The notes: generated from the sequence alone by a model not told the origin. A stretch of 64,000 bases of DNA from Njordibacter sp028825405 (GCF_047730065.1 NZ_CP159829.1:1240001-1304000); one strand, 5' to 3'; counted from the stretch's first letter, positions 1 through 8,677 are shown. Made by a program: numbers and translations.

Positions 1-212
1 AATGCAGTAAAGCCCATGACGCCTAGGTTTAGCAAACCCGCGTAACCCCATTGGATATTGACGCCCAAAGACATGATTGCAGAAATAAGGCATAAATTTA
101 AAATGGCTAACGCAAAAGGCCAAGATTGCCCCATACCGACGCCAAGCAGCAACAAGGCCATGACTGTGAAAGCTAAAGGTGCGCGATTCTTTTGGTTTAA
201 TAGTGCATTCAT
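1..212 (-). CDS. livM: Branched-chain amino acid ABC transporter permease LivM, N-terminal part (cut by window edge)
   Basis: Reading the minus strand from the ATG at 212-210 gives an open frame of about 70 codons to the window edge: a short polar start (MNALLNQKNRAP), a hydrophobic segment, then the text NIQWGYAGLLNLG, which is the typical LivM/UrtC N-terminal motif. LivM is the second inner-membrane permease of LIV-type (HAAT) ABC importers. The start codon overlaps the livH stop by one base (TAATG), so the two are probably translationally coupled. Only the N-terminus is present; the rest and any binding-protein gene lie outside the window. The family is clear, the substrate is not. Confidence 0.88.
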   Translation of the reverse strand, partial: MNALLNQKNRAPLAFTVMALLLLGVGMGQSWPFALAILNLCLISAIMSLGVNIQWGYAGLLNLGVMGFTA

Positions 213-1234
213 TATATGGATTGCCCTTTAAAGATGCCTGTTGGTCGAATGAGTAATACCACCACTAAAATGATAAAGGACACAGCGAATTTATAGTCTG
301 TCGATAAGAACTGCATTAACCCAGTAGGCTCTAGGGATTCGGGTAGCAGGTAGATAAAGAATTTTTTATAGGCGTAAGTAACGATGACTTCTGAGAAAGC
401 GATCACAAAACCGCCAACGACAGCGCCAATAGGACTGCCAATGCCACCCACAATAGCTGCCGCAAACATTGGCAGTAGTAGCATAAAGTAGGTAAAGGGT
501 TTAAAGCTTTTATCTAAGCCATACAAAGTGCCAGCAGTGGTGGCTAAGGCGGCCACAATAATCCAAGTAATAAAGACCACCCGATCTGGATTAATGCCTG
601 ATAATAGTGCTAAATCTTTGTTGTCAGAAAAGGCACGCATGGCCTTTCCTGTGCGAGTTTTTTGTAAAAAGTAAAATAGAGCAGCGACACAAATAAGCGC
701 TACAGTGAGGGTTAATACTTGAGTTGATTTTAGAGCCAAACCCTCACTTAAACCTGTAAATTCTTTAAATTCACGGGGGCGAAAAATGAATTTAGTACCG
801 TCCATAAAGCGTTGGTCACCTGGACCTATGATAAAACGCACAATAGCGTTGGTCATAAACATTACACCCGTTGATACAATGACAAAAATAACAGGTGCAC
901 TCTTTTTGGCTCGGTAAAACTTATATACTGTTTTATCAAATGCTAAAGTTAAGGCAATTGCACCCACAATGCCAAAGGGCAGGGCGAGCAATGCCGTGGG
1001 CAAGACACCAAAACTAATGCCCAAAGACTGAAAACCCCAAGTGACTAGAATTACCATCATGGTGCCAAAGGCCATGGTGTCGCCGTGGGCAAAGTTAGAG
1101 AAACGCAGAATGCCGTACACTAAAGTAATGCCTAAGGCGCCTAGCGCTAATTGGGCACCGTAGGATACCGCAGGCACTAAGACAAAATTAGCAAACAGCA
1201 CAATAGCATTTAAAATATCAATAATTTCTGGCAT
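212..1234 (-). CDS. livH: Branched-chain amino acid ABC transporter permease LivH
   Basis: 340-residue polytopic membrane protein with LivH-family hallmarks: LALGALGITLVYGILRF near residues 30-45, followed by the conserved NFAHGD segment, and the glycine-rich AAAIVGGIGSPIGAVVGG stretch near the C-terminus. It should form the transmembrane channel with LivM. It lies between livF (3-nt gap) and livM (1-nt overlap) in a single operon livG-livF-livH-livM. The length is somewhat above E. coli LivH (308 aa). HAAT permeases of this type also serve urea, amides or aromatic acids, so leucine/isoleucine/valine is only the default substrate guess. Confidence 0.9.
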   Translation of the reverse strand: MPEIIDILNAIVLFANFVLVPAVSYGAQLALGALGITLVYGILRFSNFAHGDTMAFGTMMVILVTWGFQSLGISFGVLPTALLALPFGIVGAIALTLAFDKTVYKFYRAKKSAPVIFVIVSTGVMFMTNAIVRFIIGPGDQRFMDGTKFIFRPREFKEFTGLSEGLALKSTQVLTLTVALICVAALFYFLQKTRTGKAMRAFSDNKDLALLSGINPDRVVFITWIIVAALATTAGTLYGLDKSFKPFTYFMLLLPMFAAAIVGGIGSPIGAVVGGFVIAFSEVIVTYAYKKFFIYLLPESLEPTGLMQFLSTDYKFAVSFIILVVVLLIRPTGIFKGQSI

Positions 1235-1237
1235 GGC

Positions 1238-1942
1238 TTAACCCCCCAAAAAGGTGCGACGCACCACAGGATCAGCCAGTAGTTCATCACCACTGCCCGT
1301 GTGTTTGTTTGAGCCCGTAACTAAAACATAACCTTTATCGGCGATGTTGAGCGCTTGGGCCGCGTTTTGTTCAACCATTAACACGGCGATACCTTGTTGC
1401 TTAACTTCTAAAATACGGTCAAATAATTCATCCATAACGATGGGAGATACTCCCGCTGTAGGCTCATCTAACATAAGCACACTCGGTTGGGTCATCATGG
1501 CCCGGCCAACAGCCACTTGCTGACGTTGACCGCCTGACAATTCTCCCGCGTTTTGACGACGTTTTTGCTTCAGAATAGGGAACAGTTCATATACCTGCTC
1601 CATGGTGCTGGTAAAGTCGTCGGTGCGCAAAAAGGCCCCCATTTCAAGGTTTTCTTCGACAGTCATGCCTGCAAACACATTATGAGTCTGAGGCACAAAA
1701 GCAATGCCCTGACCCACACGATCTTGGGGTGACATATGGGTGATGTCTTTGCCACCTAGAGTTACGCTTCCTTGTCTGAGGTTGAGCATGCCCAACAAAG
1801 CTTTCATGGCAGTTGATTTGCCTGCCCCATTGGGGCCCACAATAACTGCGACTTCGCCTTTATTGACCGACAAAGAACATCCATTGAGGATATCTGCGCC
1901 GCCATAGCCACCTCGTAACTGATCTGCTACTAGATAGCTCAT
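1238..1942 (-). CDS. livF: Branched-chain amino acid ABC transporter ATPase LivF
   Basis: 234-residue cytoplasmic ATPase subunit, the usual LivF length. Walker A GPNGAGKST lies at residues 36-44, the ABC signature LSGGQ at 135-139, Walker B VLMLDE at 155-160, and the switch histidine region is replaced by the LivF-typical VEQN. Hydrolysis drives import through LivH/LivM, working as a heterodimer with LivG. Its start overlaps the 3' end of livG by 4 nt (ATGA type), which supports co-translation. Nothing is unusual in sequence or length. Confidence 0.93.
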   Translation of the reverse strand: MSYLVADQLRGGYGGADILNGCSLSVNKGEVAVIVGPNGAGKSTAMKALLGMLNLRQGSVTLGGKDITHMSPQDRVGQGIAFVPQTHNVFAGMTVEENLEMGAFLRTDDFTSTMEQVYELFPILKQKRRQNAGELSGGQRQQVAVGRAMMTQPSVLMLDEPTAGVSPIVMDELFDRILEVKQQGIAVLMVEQNAAQALNIADKGYVLVTGSNKHTGSGDELLADPVVRRTFLGG

Positions 1943-2721
1943 GTACTTGCCTCAGATTTATTTTTCAGACCTGTGCCAAGATAGGCTTCTATAACGGCCT
2001 CATTAGCGATCACTTCTTTGGCTGTGCCTTGGGCGAGAACGGCACCTTCAGCCATGACGATCACGGGGTCACACAAGCGACCAATAAAATCCATGTCATG
2101 CTCGATCATGCAAAAGGTGTAACCTTTTTCTTGGTTCAAACGGACGATGGCCTCGCCAATCTCACGCAGCAAAGAGCGATTTACGCCAGCCCCCACTTCG
2201 TCTAGCAATACTACCTTCGCATCTACCATCATGGTGCGACCTAGTTCTAAGAGCTTTTTTTGGCCCCCAGACAGGTTACCTGCCAATTCTTGAGCCACAT
2301 GATCCAAATTAAGAAAATCAATTACTTCCATGGCTTTATCACGTACTTTAATTTCTTGCGCTCGCACTAATGATGGACGAAACCATGCATCGAGGAGGTT
2401 TTCACCGGCTTGCTGCGACGGCACCATCATTAGGTTGTCTAGCACTGTTAAGGTGCCAAATTCATGAGCGATTTGAAATGTGCGCAGCAGCCCTTTATGG
2501 AATAATTCAAAGGGTGGCACTCCTGTGACATCTTCACCATCGAGGTAAATATGGCCTGAAGTGGGTGCTAGATTACCAGCAATCATGTTAAATAATGTGG
2601 TTTTACCTGCTCCGTTGGGGCCGATGAGTCCAGTAATGGAGCCTTTGGCTATTTCGATGGAGGTGTTATTAACGGCTTGTACGCCGCCAAAACGCTTACT
2701 CACTGATTCGACTTTGATCAT
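1939..2721 (-). CDS. livG: Branched-chain amino acid ABC transporter ATPase LivG
   Basis: 260-residue ATPase and first gene of the liv operon. Walker A GPNGAGKTT lies at 34-42, the signature LSGGQ at 150-154, Walker B VVLLDE at 170-175, and the H-loop in IEHDMDFI. The residue after Walker B is Val instead of the common Pro (LLDEVGAG), a variant I recall from several LivG groups, so it is probably functional. The insert after the Q-loop (about 105-130) is typical of LivG and distinguishes it from LivF. No periplasmic binding protein gene lies upstream. Confidence 0.92.
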   Translation of the reverse strand: MIKVESVSKRFGGVQAVNNTSIEIAKGSITGLIGPNGAGKTTLFNMIAGNLAPTSGHIYLDGEDVTGVPPFELFHKGLLRTFQIAHEFGTLTVLDNLMMVPSQQAGENLLDAWFRPSLVRAQEIKVRDKAMEVIDFLNLDHVAQELAGNLSGGQKKLLELGRTMMVDAKVVLLDEVGAGVNRSLLREIGEAIVRLNQEKGYTFCMIEHDMDFIGRLCDPVIVMAEGAVLAQGTAKEVIANEAVIEAYLGTGLKNKSEAST

Positions 2722-3041
2722 GGATACCCTGTGGTCTGCAAAGTGTCAAAATTGGCTAAACGACATTAACCAATGCTAATTTTTTAGTAATAGATAAACT
2801 GTCTGTTGCACGTCAAGGTTGCAAAGGCTGGCTTTTCAAGGCGCAATTATACGGGCTAACTATGAACAGGAAAAGCTGAGCGTGGTTAAAAACTGCGTCA
2901 ATGACAAGAATATGTCACTTAGAATGATTATTAGGATGATTATCAGGATGGTTATCGGTAAATTCGAGAACAGCATTACCTGTTGTTTAGTGGCTGCATG
3001 TTGGTGATAATAGAGTTAAATTTTTGGAAGGTAAAACGACT
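2722..3041. other. Intergenic region between livG and the VF530-family gene
   Basis: 320 bp with divergent genes on both sides, so it should hold the liv promoter (minus strand) and the promoter of the VF530-type gene (plus strand). Neither could be pinned down convincingly by eye. It contains a three-copy 12-bp tandem repeat (listed separately). A 62-codon frame across the repeat looks like low-complexity chance coding and is not called. Confidence 0.5.
2921..2956. repeat. 12-bp tandem repeat, three copies
   Basis: Three consecutive 12-mers: AGAATGATTATT, AGGATGATTATC, AGGATGGTTATC. Copies 2 and 3 differ at one position, copy 1 at two. It lies about 90 bp upstream of the VF530-type gene in the divergent promoter region. 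It could be a slippage-prone tract or clustered protein-binding half-sites; nothing in the sequence decides which. Confidence 0.6.
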
Positions 3042-3407
3042 ATGCCCACTGAACAACCGCGTAACCCTCTGCATGGGGTTAAACTTGAACAAATCGTTAC
3101 AGATTTAGTGGATACCTTTGGGTGGGACGTGTTGGCAGAACAAGTTAACTTAAACTGTTTCAGGGCGAACCCTAGTGTTAAATCTAGCCTTAAGTTTTTA
3201 CGTAAAACTCAGTGGGCTCGGGATAAAGTGGAGTCACTTTATGTTTATGCTATCGTGCGAGGCAAACCACTTAAGCCCCAACATGAATATCAAGCACAAG
3301 CGCACACTCGCCCCTCAGCCTCAGCCTCTGCCACACCCACAACTCAAGCATTAAAAAAGCCCAAGTCAGTGGCAACCAATAGCCATATTTGGAAAACTCT
3401 TTCTTAA
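3042..3407 (+). CDS. VF530 / DUF2132 family protein
   Basis: 121 residues from the ATG at 3042, which has GGAAGG ten bases upstream; a TTG at 3024 is in frame but overlaps the Shine-Dalgarno and is less likely. The first 75 residues carry the VF530 pattern NPLHGVKLEQIV...FGWDVLAEQ...CF..NPSVKSSLKFLRKTQWAR, a small helical fold that I recall as putatively DNA-binding from a Vibrio fischeri structure. The tail (about 80-121) is Ala/Ser/Pro/Thr-rich and probably disordered. It ends 2 bases from the convergent decarboxylase gene. Function is unknown; only the family is claimed. Confidence 0.8.
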   Translation: MPTEQPRNPLHGVKLEQIVTDLVDTFGWDVLAEQVNLNCFRANPSVKSSLKFLRKTQWARDKVESLYVYAIVRGKPLKPQHEYQAQAHTRPSASASATPTTQALKKPKSVATNSHIWKTLS

Positions 3408-3409
3408 CA

Positions 3410-4813
3410 TTAGCTGCTCAGATTTTGGCCTGTTTTAATGCAGTGACTCAGTAAGCGCCTAATGTCACTGGTTTGGGTATCACTATTGCCCAGTATCAGG
3501 CGAATCCCCGTTTTACCTTGGTATTTTGCATAGTCTACAAAGGCGCCACCTTCAGCTTGCATTTGCTTGCATATGGCAATATTCAATTGACGCAGTTGGG
3601 CTTCATCTAATAAAGCAGAGGGGCGGAATTGAAACAAAACATTGAGATAAGGTGCAGGTCCAATCATGTGCAAATGGGGGGACGTTTCAATGGCTGCAAC
3701 ACAGCCTAGTTTTATGTCTTGCAACTGATCTATTTTATTTTCAAAGCCGTTACTACCGATAGCTTTCCAACTGAGCCACACCTTTAATGCATCTGCTCGG
3801 CGCCCACACTGAATAGATTTTTGGCCTAAATTGTGGGCAGAATTTTCATCAGCATGAAACAAATAATCGGTACCACCTCCACCACAGGTTTGGGTTAAAA
3901 CATCTGCATGGCGGGTTAAAATAACGGCCGCCGTAATAGGCACGTTCATCAGCTTATGGGCATCCCAAGCAAATGAATCTGCTAATTCACAGCCTTTCAA
4001 TAAATGTTTGTGTTTTTGAGAAAACAATACTGGAGCCCCCCAAGCGCCATCGATGTGCAACCATAAGTTATATTGGTCGGCAATGGATCTGCACTCGGGT
4101 ACTGGATCAAATGCACCTAATACTGTGGTGCCTGCAGTCAGTCCAATAAAAAAGGGGGTGTGGCCTTGGTCAATGCTCTGTTCTACAGCTTTTTTGAGTG
4201 CAATAGGGCTTAGCCGACCTTGGTCATCAGAAGCGACAGCGATCAAGTTTTCGGTGCCGATGCCCAGCACATTGGCGGCTTTTTGAGCCGAATAATGGGC
4301 CTGATCAGACACAAAGGCGACTAACACTTGGCCACCAAAGCCTTTGCTTCTGAGTTCTGGGCAGACTTGATGACGGGCCATCATCATGGCGATAAGGTTA
4401 GCTTGGCTACCGCCAGACACCATGACTCCATCACCCATATTTGCGACGCTAGTAAAGCCCACCAAACGGTTCCACTGGTTGATGAGTTCCTGCTCCATTA
4501 ATGTCGCTACGGGACTCATTTGGTAGGTGTGCATGTTAGCGTTACTAAGACTAGTGACCCAATCACCTAACAAGGCAGGATTATTGCGTCCAGAGTAAAG
4601 TAGTTTAAAAAAATCGACCTGAGCAGTATCAGGTTGATAGTCCAAATATTGGCCCGCCGCTCGTTTTAAATCGGCGAGTTCAGCACCTTCTGTTCCCAGA
4701 TTAAAATCCACAATTTGGCTAAGTTGTGCGGCATTAATTGGGTCACTTACTGGGCGCTCTTGATGGAAATATTGTGAGGCGAGTTGTTGAAATGTTTCAA
4801 GATATGGTAGCAC
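3410..4813 (-). CDS. Group II PLP-dependent decarboxylase (glutamate/diaminobutyrate/aspartate decarboxylase family)
   Basis: 467 residues. The PLP-fold landmarks are present: GGSQANL at 134-140, the ring-stacking His at about 173 (SDQAHYS), HIDGAWG at 253-259 with the cofactor-binding Asp, and the Schiff-base lysine in DAHKLMN (K287). This is the amino-acid decarboxylase group that includes L-2,4-diaminobutyrate, aromatic amino-acid and glutamate decarboxylases and PanP aspartate decarboxylase. The substrate cannot be read off. The start is GTG at 4813 with AAGGA six bases upstream. No diaminobutyrate aminotransferase lies beside it, so 1,3-diaminopropane synthesis is not directly supported; PanP-like beta-alanine formation is an alternative. 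Confidence 0.82.
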   Translation of the reverse strand: MLPYLETFQQLASQYFHQERPVSDPINAAQLSQIVDFNLGTEGAELADLKRAAGQYLDYQPDTAQVDFFKLLYSGRNNPALLGDWVTSLSNANMHTYQMSPVATLMEQELINQWNRLVGFTSVANMGDGVMVSGGSQANLIAMMMARHQVCPELRSKGFGGQVLVAFVSDQAHYSAQKAANVLGIGTENLIAVASDDQGRLSPIALKKAVEQSIDQGHTPFFIGLTAGTTVLGAFDPVPECRSIADQYNLWLHIDGAWGAPVLFSQKHKHLLKGCELADSFAWDAHKLMNVPITAAVILTRHADVLTQTCGGGGTDYLFHADENSAHNLGQKSIQCGRRADALKVWLSWKAIGSNGFENKIDQLQDIKLGCVAAIETSPHLHMIGPAPYLNVLFQFRPSALLDEAQLRQLNIAICKQMQAEGGAFVDYAKYQGKTGIRLILGNSDTQTSDIRRLLSHCIKTGQNLSS

Positions 4814-4907
4814 TGTGTGTCCTTTGTAAAAGCAAATGTGATTGAAGAATTAAGGGCTTTGTGTTATTTTTCGGCATCTGCATCAGCCCCTTAATTAGGC
4901 TTTCTTA

Positions 4908-5621
4908 ATGGCTTCAACTCCCACAACAATTGATAAAACACCACTTCCTAACTTTGAAAAATACGGCAAAGTGTCGGTGTGGTGTTCGACCATTAGTTAT
5001 GAAACTATTCCAGATAGTTATTTTGTGGAGGATGAAGAGGGTGTAGACCCTTGGGCCAAAAACTTTTTGATCAATGAATACGACCATGAAAACATGGAAA
5101 CTAATGGTGTGGCAAGTGGCATGGCCTCAGTTAAAAGTATTATTGAAGATTGTTCATACTCTAGTGCTTACGGTGAAGGGGTGATCCACAAAATTACGAA
5201 GATGGGTCATCCACAGGTGAGCTGGATTATTTTGTTGTTTGATTTCGAATATCGCAATAAACTAACGAAAATTCACGAAGATGAATACGTCCAATACGTG
5301 GGTTCTTTCGTGTATGACATGGATGCCATTAGTTTGGCCGAACAAGACCAAATCGTCGCAGTGCGTGAAGAAAAAATACGTTTAGAGGCGCTAATGGTGC
5401 TAGAAACTGAGGCCGCTTTGGCAGCCACTGCTGCTGCCCATGTGCCAGTTTCTGCTGAAGTTCCAGCAATTAGCATTAACCCAGCATCAAGAGCTGCCCC
5501 CGCACCAAAACCTGCATCCGCAACAATGCCTAGTCCAGTCTCTCAAGCATTTGAACCAGAGTCTGAAAAATCGTTCATTAAACCTGTCCCTAAAGGGCGT
5601 AATCCTTGGCTAAAAGGCTAG
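4908..5621 (+). CDS. Imm22-like (polymorphic toxin immunity) protein with proline/alanine-rich tail
   Basis: 237 residues. Residues about 20-125 match what I remember of the Imm22 family: an initial VSVW strand, an acidic stretch with a W, an N-terminal half ending in EYDHENMET, the SIIEDCSYSSAYGE segment, and a hydrophobic strand (SWIILLFDFEY). Residues about 145-160 form a charged helix, and the remaining about 75 residues are Ala/Pro/Ser-rich, ending in a basic PKGRNPWLKG. The tail is not part of the usual immunity fold. No toxin gene, Rhs, CdiA or T6SS gene lies nearby, so it is either an orphan immunity gene or a domesticated member. Family assignment is by memory only. Confidence 0.55.
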   Translation: MASTPTTIDKTPLPNFEKYGKVSVWCSTISYETIPDSYFVEDEEGVDPWAKNFLINEYDHENMETNGVASGMASVKSIIEDCSYSSAYGEGVIHKITKMGHPQVSWIILLFDFEYRNKLTKIHEDEYVQYVGSFVYDMDAISLAEQDQIVAVREEKIRLEALMVLETEAALAATAAAHVPVSAEVPAISINPASRAAPAPKPASATMPSPVSQAFEPESEKSFIKPVPKGRNPWLKG

Positions 5622-5661
5622 TTTAGTGATGAATTTATTAGTCTCGTAAAACTTGTGTATG

Positions 5662-5681
5662 GCTTTAAAACCAGTTAAAGC
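5662..5681. terminator. Weak AT-rich hairpin between convergent genes
   Basis: GCTTTAA-N6-TTAAAGC forms a 7-bp stem in the 73-bp space between the convergent Imm22-like and agmatinase genes. The position suits a bidirectional terminator but the stem is AT-rich and no clear T-run follows, so function is doubtful. Confidence 0.3.
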
Positions 5682-5694
5682 TATTTAAAGTAGC

Positions 5695-6633
5695 TTAAAG
5701 GCTTGCTTGATATTTTTTGTGAGCCAATAAATAAATATACTCAAGTAGAATGGTAGCCCCTGCTAAGGCGGTTATTTCGGCATGGTCATAGGCCGGATTC
5801 ACTTCTACTAGATCAAAACCCACGACGTTAACGTCTTTTAAACCCCTAATAATTTTCAACGCCTTGTCAGTGCTTAATCCGCCCACCACTGGGGTGCCAG
5901 TGCCGGGTGCATAAGCTGGGTCTAAACAATCAATATCAAAAGATAGATAAACGGGTAGTTGGCCCACTCTTTTTATAATTGACGCCACAATATCATCGGC
6001 ACTCATATCATTGGCTTGGGCTGCATCAATCACCTTGAATTCATGATCTTCAGGCCTAAATTCTGTACGTATACCGACCTGTATGGAATGCTCAGGGTCT
6101 ATTAATCCTTGTTTAGGGGCATGGTAAAACATGCTGCCATGATCGATTTCCGTATCGTTAGGGTAGGTGTCTGTATGGGCGTCAAAATGCACTAAAGCCA
6201 TCTTACCGTAATGTTTGGCGTGGGCCCGTAGCAATGGTAAGGCCACATAATGGTCGCCACCAACACTTAGCATACAAGTGCCTGCGCTAATAATAGCGTC
6301 TGCGTGTTGTTCTATTTCACGGTTCAAATCTTGTGGGTTACCAGGAATAAAATCTAAATCACCATAATCGGTCACTTTGAGGTATTTAAAGGCATCAAAA
6401 GCCCACGGCCAGCGTCTACCTTCCCAGCCCACGTTGCTGCTAGCTTGCCGCACTGCATTAGGACCAGAACGGGTACCTGCTCGGCCTGTAGTGGCTAAGT
6501 CAAAGGGTAAGCCCACCACCGCTGCATCAAATTCTTGTGCCATATCTCGGCTTAAAGGCCGTGCCAAAAAACTAAATTGGTTGGCGTACATGGAAATGAT
6601 AGGAGCGTCACTAATGAGCTTATTCTTGGCCAT
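5695..6633 (-). CDS. speB: Agmatinase
   Basis: 312 residues; E. coli SpeB is 306 and, from memory, long stretches are near-identical (GGDHYV, LLRAHAKHYGKMALVHFDAHTD, EITALAGAT). It hydrolyses agmatine to putrescine and urea in the cytoplasm with a binuclear Mn centre. The metal ligands are visible: H128 in GGDH (125-128), DAHTD at 151-155, and D233/D235 in SFDIDCLD. No arginine decarboxylase gene is present, so agmatine must come from elsewhere in the genome or from outside. It is transcribed alone on the minus strand with no strong Shine-Dalgarno before the ATG. The nearby ornithine-decarboxylase-type gene would give a second route to putrescine. Confidence 0.93.
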   Translation of the reverse strand: MAKNKLISDAPIISMYANQFSFLARPLSRDMAQEFDAAVVGLPFDLATTGRAGTRSGPNAVRQASSNVGWEGRRWPWAFDAFKYLKVTDYGDLDFIPGNPQDLNREIEQHADAIISAGTCMLSVGGDHYVALPLLRAHAKHYGKMALVHFDAHTDTYPNDTEIDHGSMFYHAPKQGLIDPEHSIQVGIRTEFRPEDHEFKVIDAAQANDMSADDIVASIIKRVGQLPVYLSFDIDCLDPAYAPGTGTPVVGGLSTDKALKIIRGLKDVNVVGFDLVEVNPAYDHAEITALAGATILLEYIYLLAHKKYQASL

Positions 6634-6859
6634 GGTCAGGAAATCTCTGTTTTATTATGTTCAAAATATTGCACAATATGGCCAATATATAAATATATTG
6701 CAAGGGCAATAGCATCACTCTCTACCTTGGTTGCTTGCATCACACCCATTTGATTGTCTTGGGATGCTTTTGACTCACTTTTTGTAGATATTAGAACTGA
6801 GTTTACGAGTGTGCTCATGAGTGATAAAAAAGTGGCAAAGCTAGCTAAGATTATAGGCG

Positions 6860-7183
6860 TTAGATTGAGAGGCCATAATCTCGTTCTACCTTGGCAATTC
6901 GAACTTTAAACGAGGAGTACCAAGATGAATGGCCCATTGCTTGCGCGTTTAGATGCTCAACGTTGGCTTTCCAATGGGTGATTGAAGCCAGATCTGCCCA
7001 GTAAGATACGGTAATACCCACAGATTCATGAGCTGACTCTAGTCCTAAAAATCCAGGTTGAAGCTGAGCTAGATCAACCATTTTATCAGACATGGCATCA
7101 TATCCGTGTCCACCTTTGGTGTGGGTAGAGGTAAAAATCACAGCAAAATAGGGTGGCTTGGGCGTATTTGCAATTATTGACAT
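6860..7183 (-). CDS. ABM-fold (antibiotic biosynthesis monooxygenase-like) protein
   Basis: 107 residues, matching small dimeric ferredoxin-like ABM-domain proteins (YqjZ type): YFAVIFTS strand, a helix with the Met-Asp-Ala repeat, QPGFLGLESA, ITVSYWADLASITHWKAN, and WY near residue 90. Such proteins are often called monooxygenases, but most have no known substrate; heme- or quinone-binding roles are known for some. It is divergent from creatinase, sharing a 173-bp intergenic region, so joint regulation is possible. No catalytic residues can be assigned. Confidence 0.8.
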   Translation of the reverse strand: MSIIANTPKPPYFAVIFTSTHTKGGHGYDAMSDKMVDLAQLQPGFLGLESAHESVGITVSYWADLASITHWKANVEHLNAQAMGHSSWYSSFKVRIAKVERDYGLSI

Positions 7184-7307
7184 AGTTAGTCCTTGGCAGG
7201 TTGCTGTGGGTTTTCATTCATGCATTTATTTTATTTATGGTTTAATTTAATTTATTTATTTTACTAATGTCCAAAGAAAACCTAGAATGCAATCCTTCTG
7301 TTTTGCC

Positions 7308-7325
7308 TCTAGTGGTGTCGCTAGA
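7308..7325. promoter_or_regulatory. Inverted repeat upstream of creatinase
   Basis: TCTAG-N8-CTAGA is a perfect 5-bp-arm inverted repeat, 31 bp before the creatinase start in the divergent region shared with the ABM gene. It could be an operator, but arms this short also arise by chance. No cognate regulator gene is adjacent. Confidence 0.3.
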
Positions 7326-7356
7326 AGTTCAATATTTTAAAGTATAGGTGATCACC

Positions 7357-8577
7357 ATGAATCCACAAAATATGCCTCGTACCATCGAAATTCCTAACGG
7401 CCAAAAAGTGACTGCTACTTTTTCTAAGCAAGAGCTAAGCAACCGTCTTGCTAAATTACGTGCACATATGGCAGACGCCAATGTAGATGCGGTCGTGTTA
7501 ACTTCCTATCATAATATAAACTACTTTTCAGATTTTGTTTATTGCCGTTTTGGCCGCGACTATGGCTTGGTAGTCACCCAAGACAACTACACCACGGTCA
7601 CTGCAAATATTGATGGCGGTCAGCCTTTTCGTCGTAACCAGTTGGGAGACAATGTGGTTTACACTGATTGGCAAAAAGGTAACTTCTTTGTTGCTCTTCA
7701 AAATCTCATTAAGCCGGGCAGTCGTATAGGCGCAGAATATGATCACATGCCCTTAGCCACCATGGATATTGTGAAATCTAGTTTCCCATCCTCAGAGTTT
7801 GTTGATATTGGTGTGCCCACCATGCAAATGCGCATGATTAAGTCGGCTGAAGAAATTGCAGTCATTAAACACGGCTCACGTATAGGTGACATCGGTGGTG
7901 CAGCCATTCGTGATGCTATTGCTGTGGGTGTGCCAGAGTACGAGGTGGCCATGGCAGGCACACAAGCCATGATTCGTGAAATTGCTAAAACCTTTCCTGA
8001 TGGAGAGTTAATGGACACGTGGGTATGGTTTCAATCGGGTATGAATACCGATGGAGCGCACAACCCGGTGACTAGCCGCAAAATTGAAGCGGGAGACATT
8101 CTAAGTCTTAACTGTTTTCCGATGATTGCAGGTTATTACACAGCACTGGAACGCACCTTGTTCTCTGAGCATGCAAGTGATCGACATTTAGAATTATGGG
8201 AAATCAACTGTAAGGTTCACCGCCGAGGTCTAGAGTTGGTTAAGCCTGGTGTAAAGTGCAGCGATGTGGCCCACGAGCTTAACGAAATCTTTGCAGAACA
8301 CGATGTGCTGCAACACCGCACGTTTGGCTATGGCCACTCGTTTGGTACCTTGAGTCACTATTATGGCCGTGAGGCAGGTCTTGAGTTTCGTGAAGACGTC
8401 GATACGGTGTTAGAGCCCGGCATGGTGGTATCTATTGAACCCATGATCATGTTACCAGAGGGCATGGCAGGGGCTGGCGGTTACCGTGAGCATGATATTT
8501 TAGTGGTGGGTGAAGTAGGCGCGCAGAACATTACTAAGTTCCCCTTTGGCCCAGAGCATAATATCGTTAAAGGCTAG
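7357..8577 (+). CDS. Creatinase (creatine amidinohydrolase)
   Basis: 406 residues from the ATG at 7357, which has AGGTGA five bases upstream; a GTG at 7348 overlaps that site. It converts creatine to sarcosine and urea. The pita-bread (M24-like) fold protein matches Pseudomonas creatinase, as remembered, along its whole length: TSYHNINYFSDF, NIDGGQP, MDTWVWFQSG, NTDGAHNPVT, LSLNCFPMIAGYYTALERTL, FGYGHSFGTLSHYYGREAG. The catalytic His falls at residue 235 (His232 in the Pseudomonas enzyme), and the metal-ligand set of true M24 peptidases is absent as expected. No creatininase or urease is in the window; the product sarcosine could go to the sarcosine/dimethylglycine dehydrogenase at the right edge. 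Confidence 0.95.
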   Translation: MNPQNMPRTIEIPNGQKVTATFSKQELSNRLAKLRAHMADANVDAVVLTSYHNINYFSDFVYCRFGRDYGLVVTQDNYTTVTANIDGGQPFRRNQLGDNVVYTDWQKGNFFVALQNLIKPGSRIGAEYDHMPLATMDIVKSSFPSSEFVDIGVPTMQMRMIKSAEEIAVIKHGSRIGDIGGAAIRDAIAVGVPEYEVAMAGTQAMIREIAKTFPDGELMDTWVWFQSGMNTDGAHNPVTSRKIEAGDILSLNCFPMIAGYYTALERTLFSEHASDRHLELWEINCKVHRRGLELVKPGVKCSDVAHELNEIFAEHDVLQHRTFGYGHSFGTLSHYYGREAGLEFREDVDTVLEPGMVVSIEPMIMLPEGMAGAGGYREHDILVVGEVGAQNITKFPFGPEHNIVKG

Positions 8578-8677
8578 CCTTATTGAGGCTTAAGGTTAAT
8601 AAAGCTTAGACGCTTTAAAAGTGTATGCTGTTATGCAGACTGTTACTCTAGATTTGCCTGGTAATAGGTTGTTAATG

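Noticed and set aside
2819..3007. 62-codon plus-strand frame between livG and the VF530 gene
   Set aside because: Its middle is just the 12-bp tandem repeat read as RMIIRMIIRM; no Shine-Dalgarno and no homology recognised.
6636..6818. 60-codon minus-strand frame just upstream of agmatinase
   Set aside because: No ribosome site, no recognisable family, and composition like non-coding AT-rich sequence; it probably overlaps the speB promoter region.
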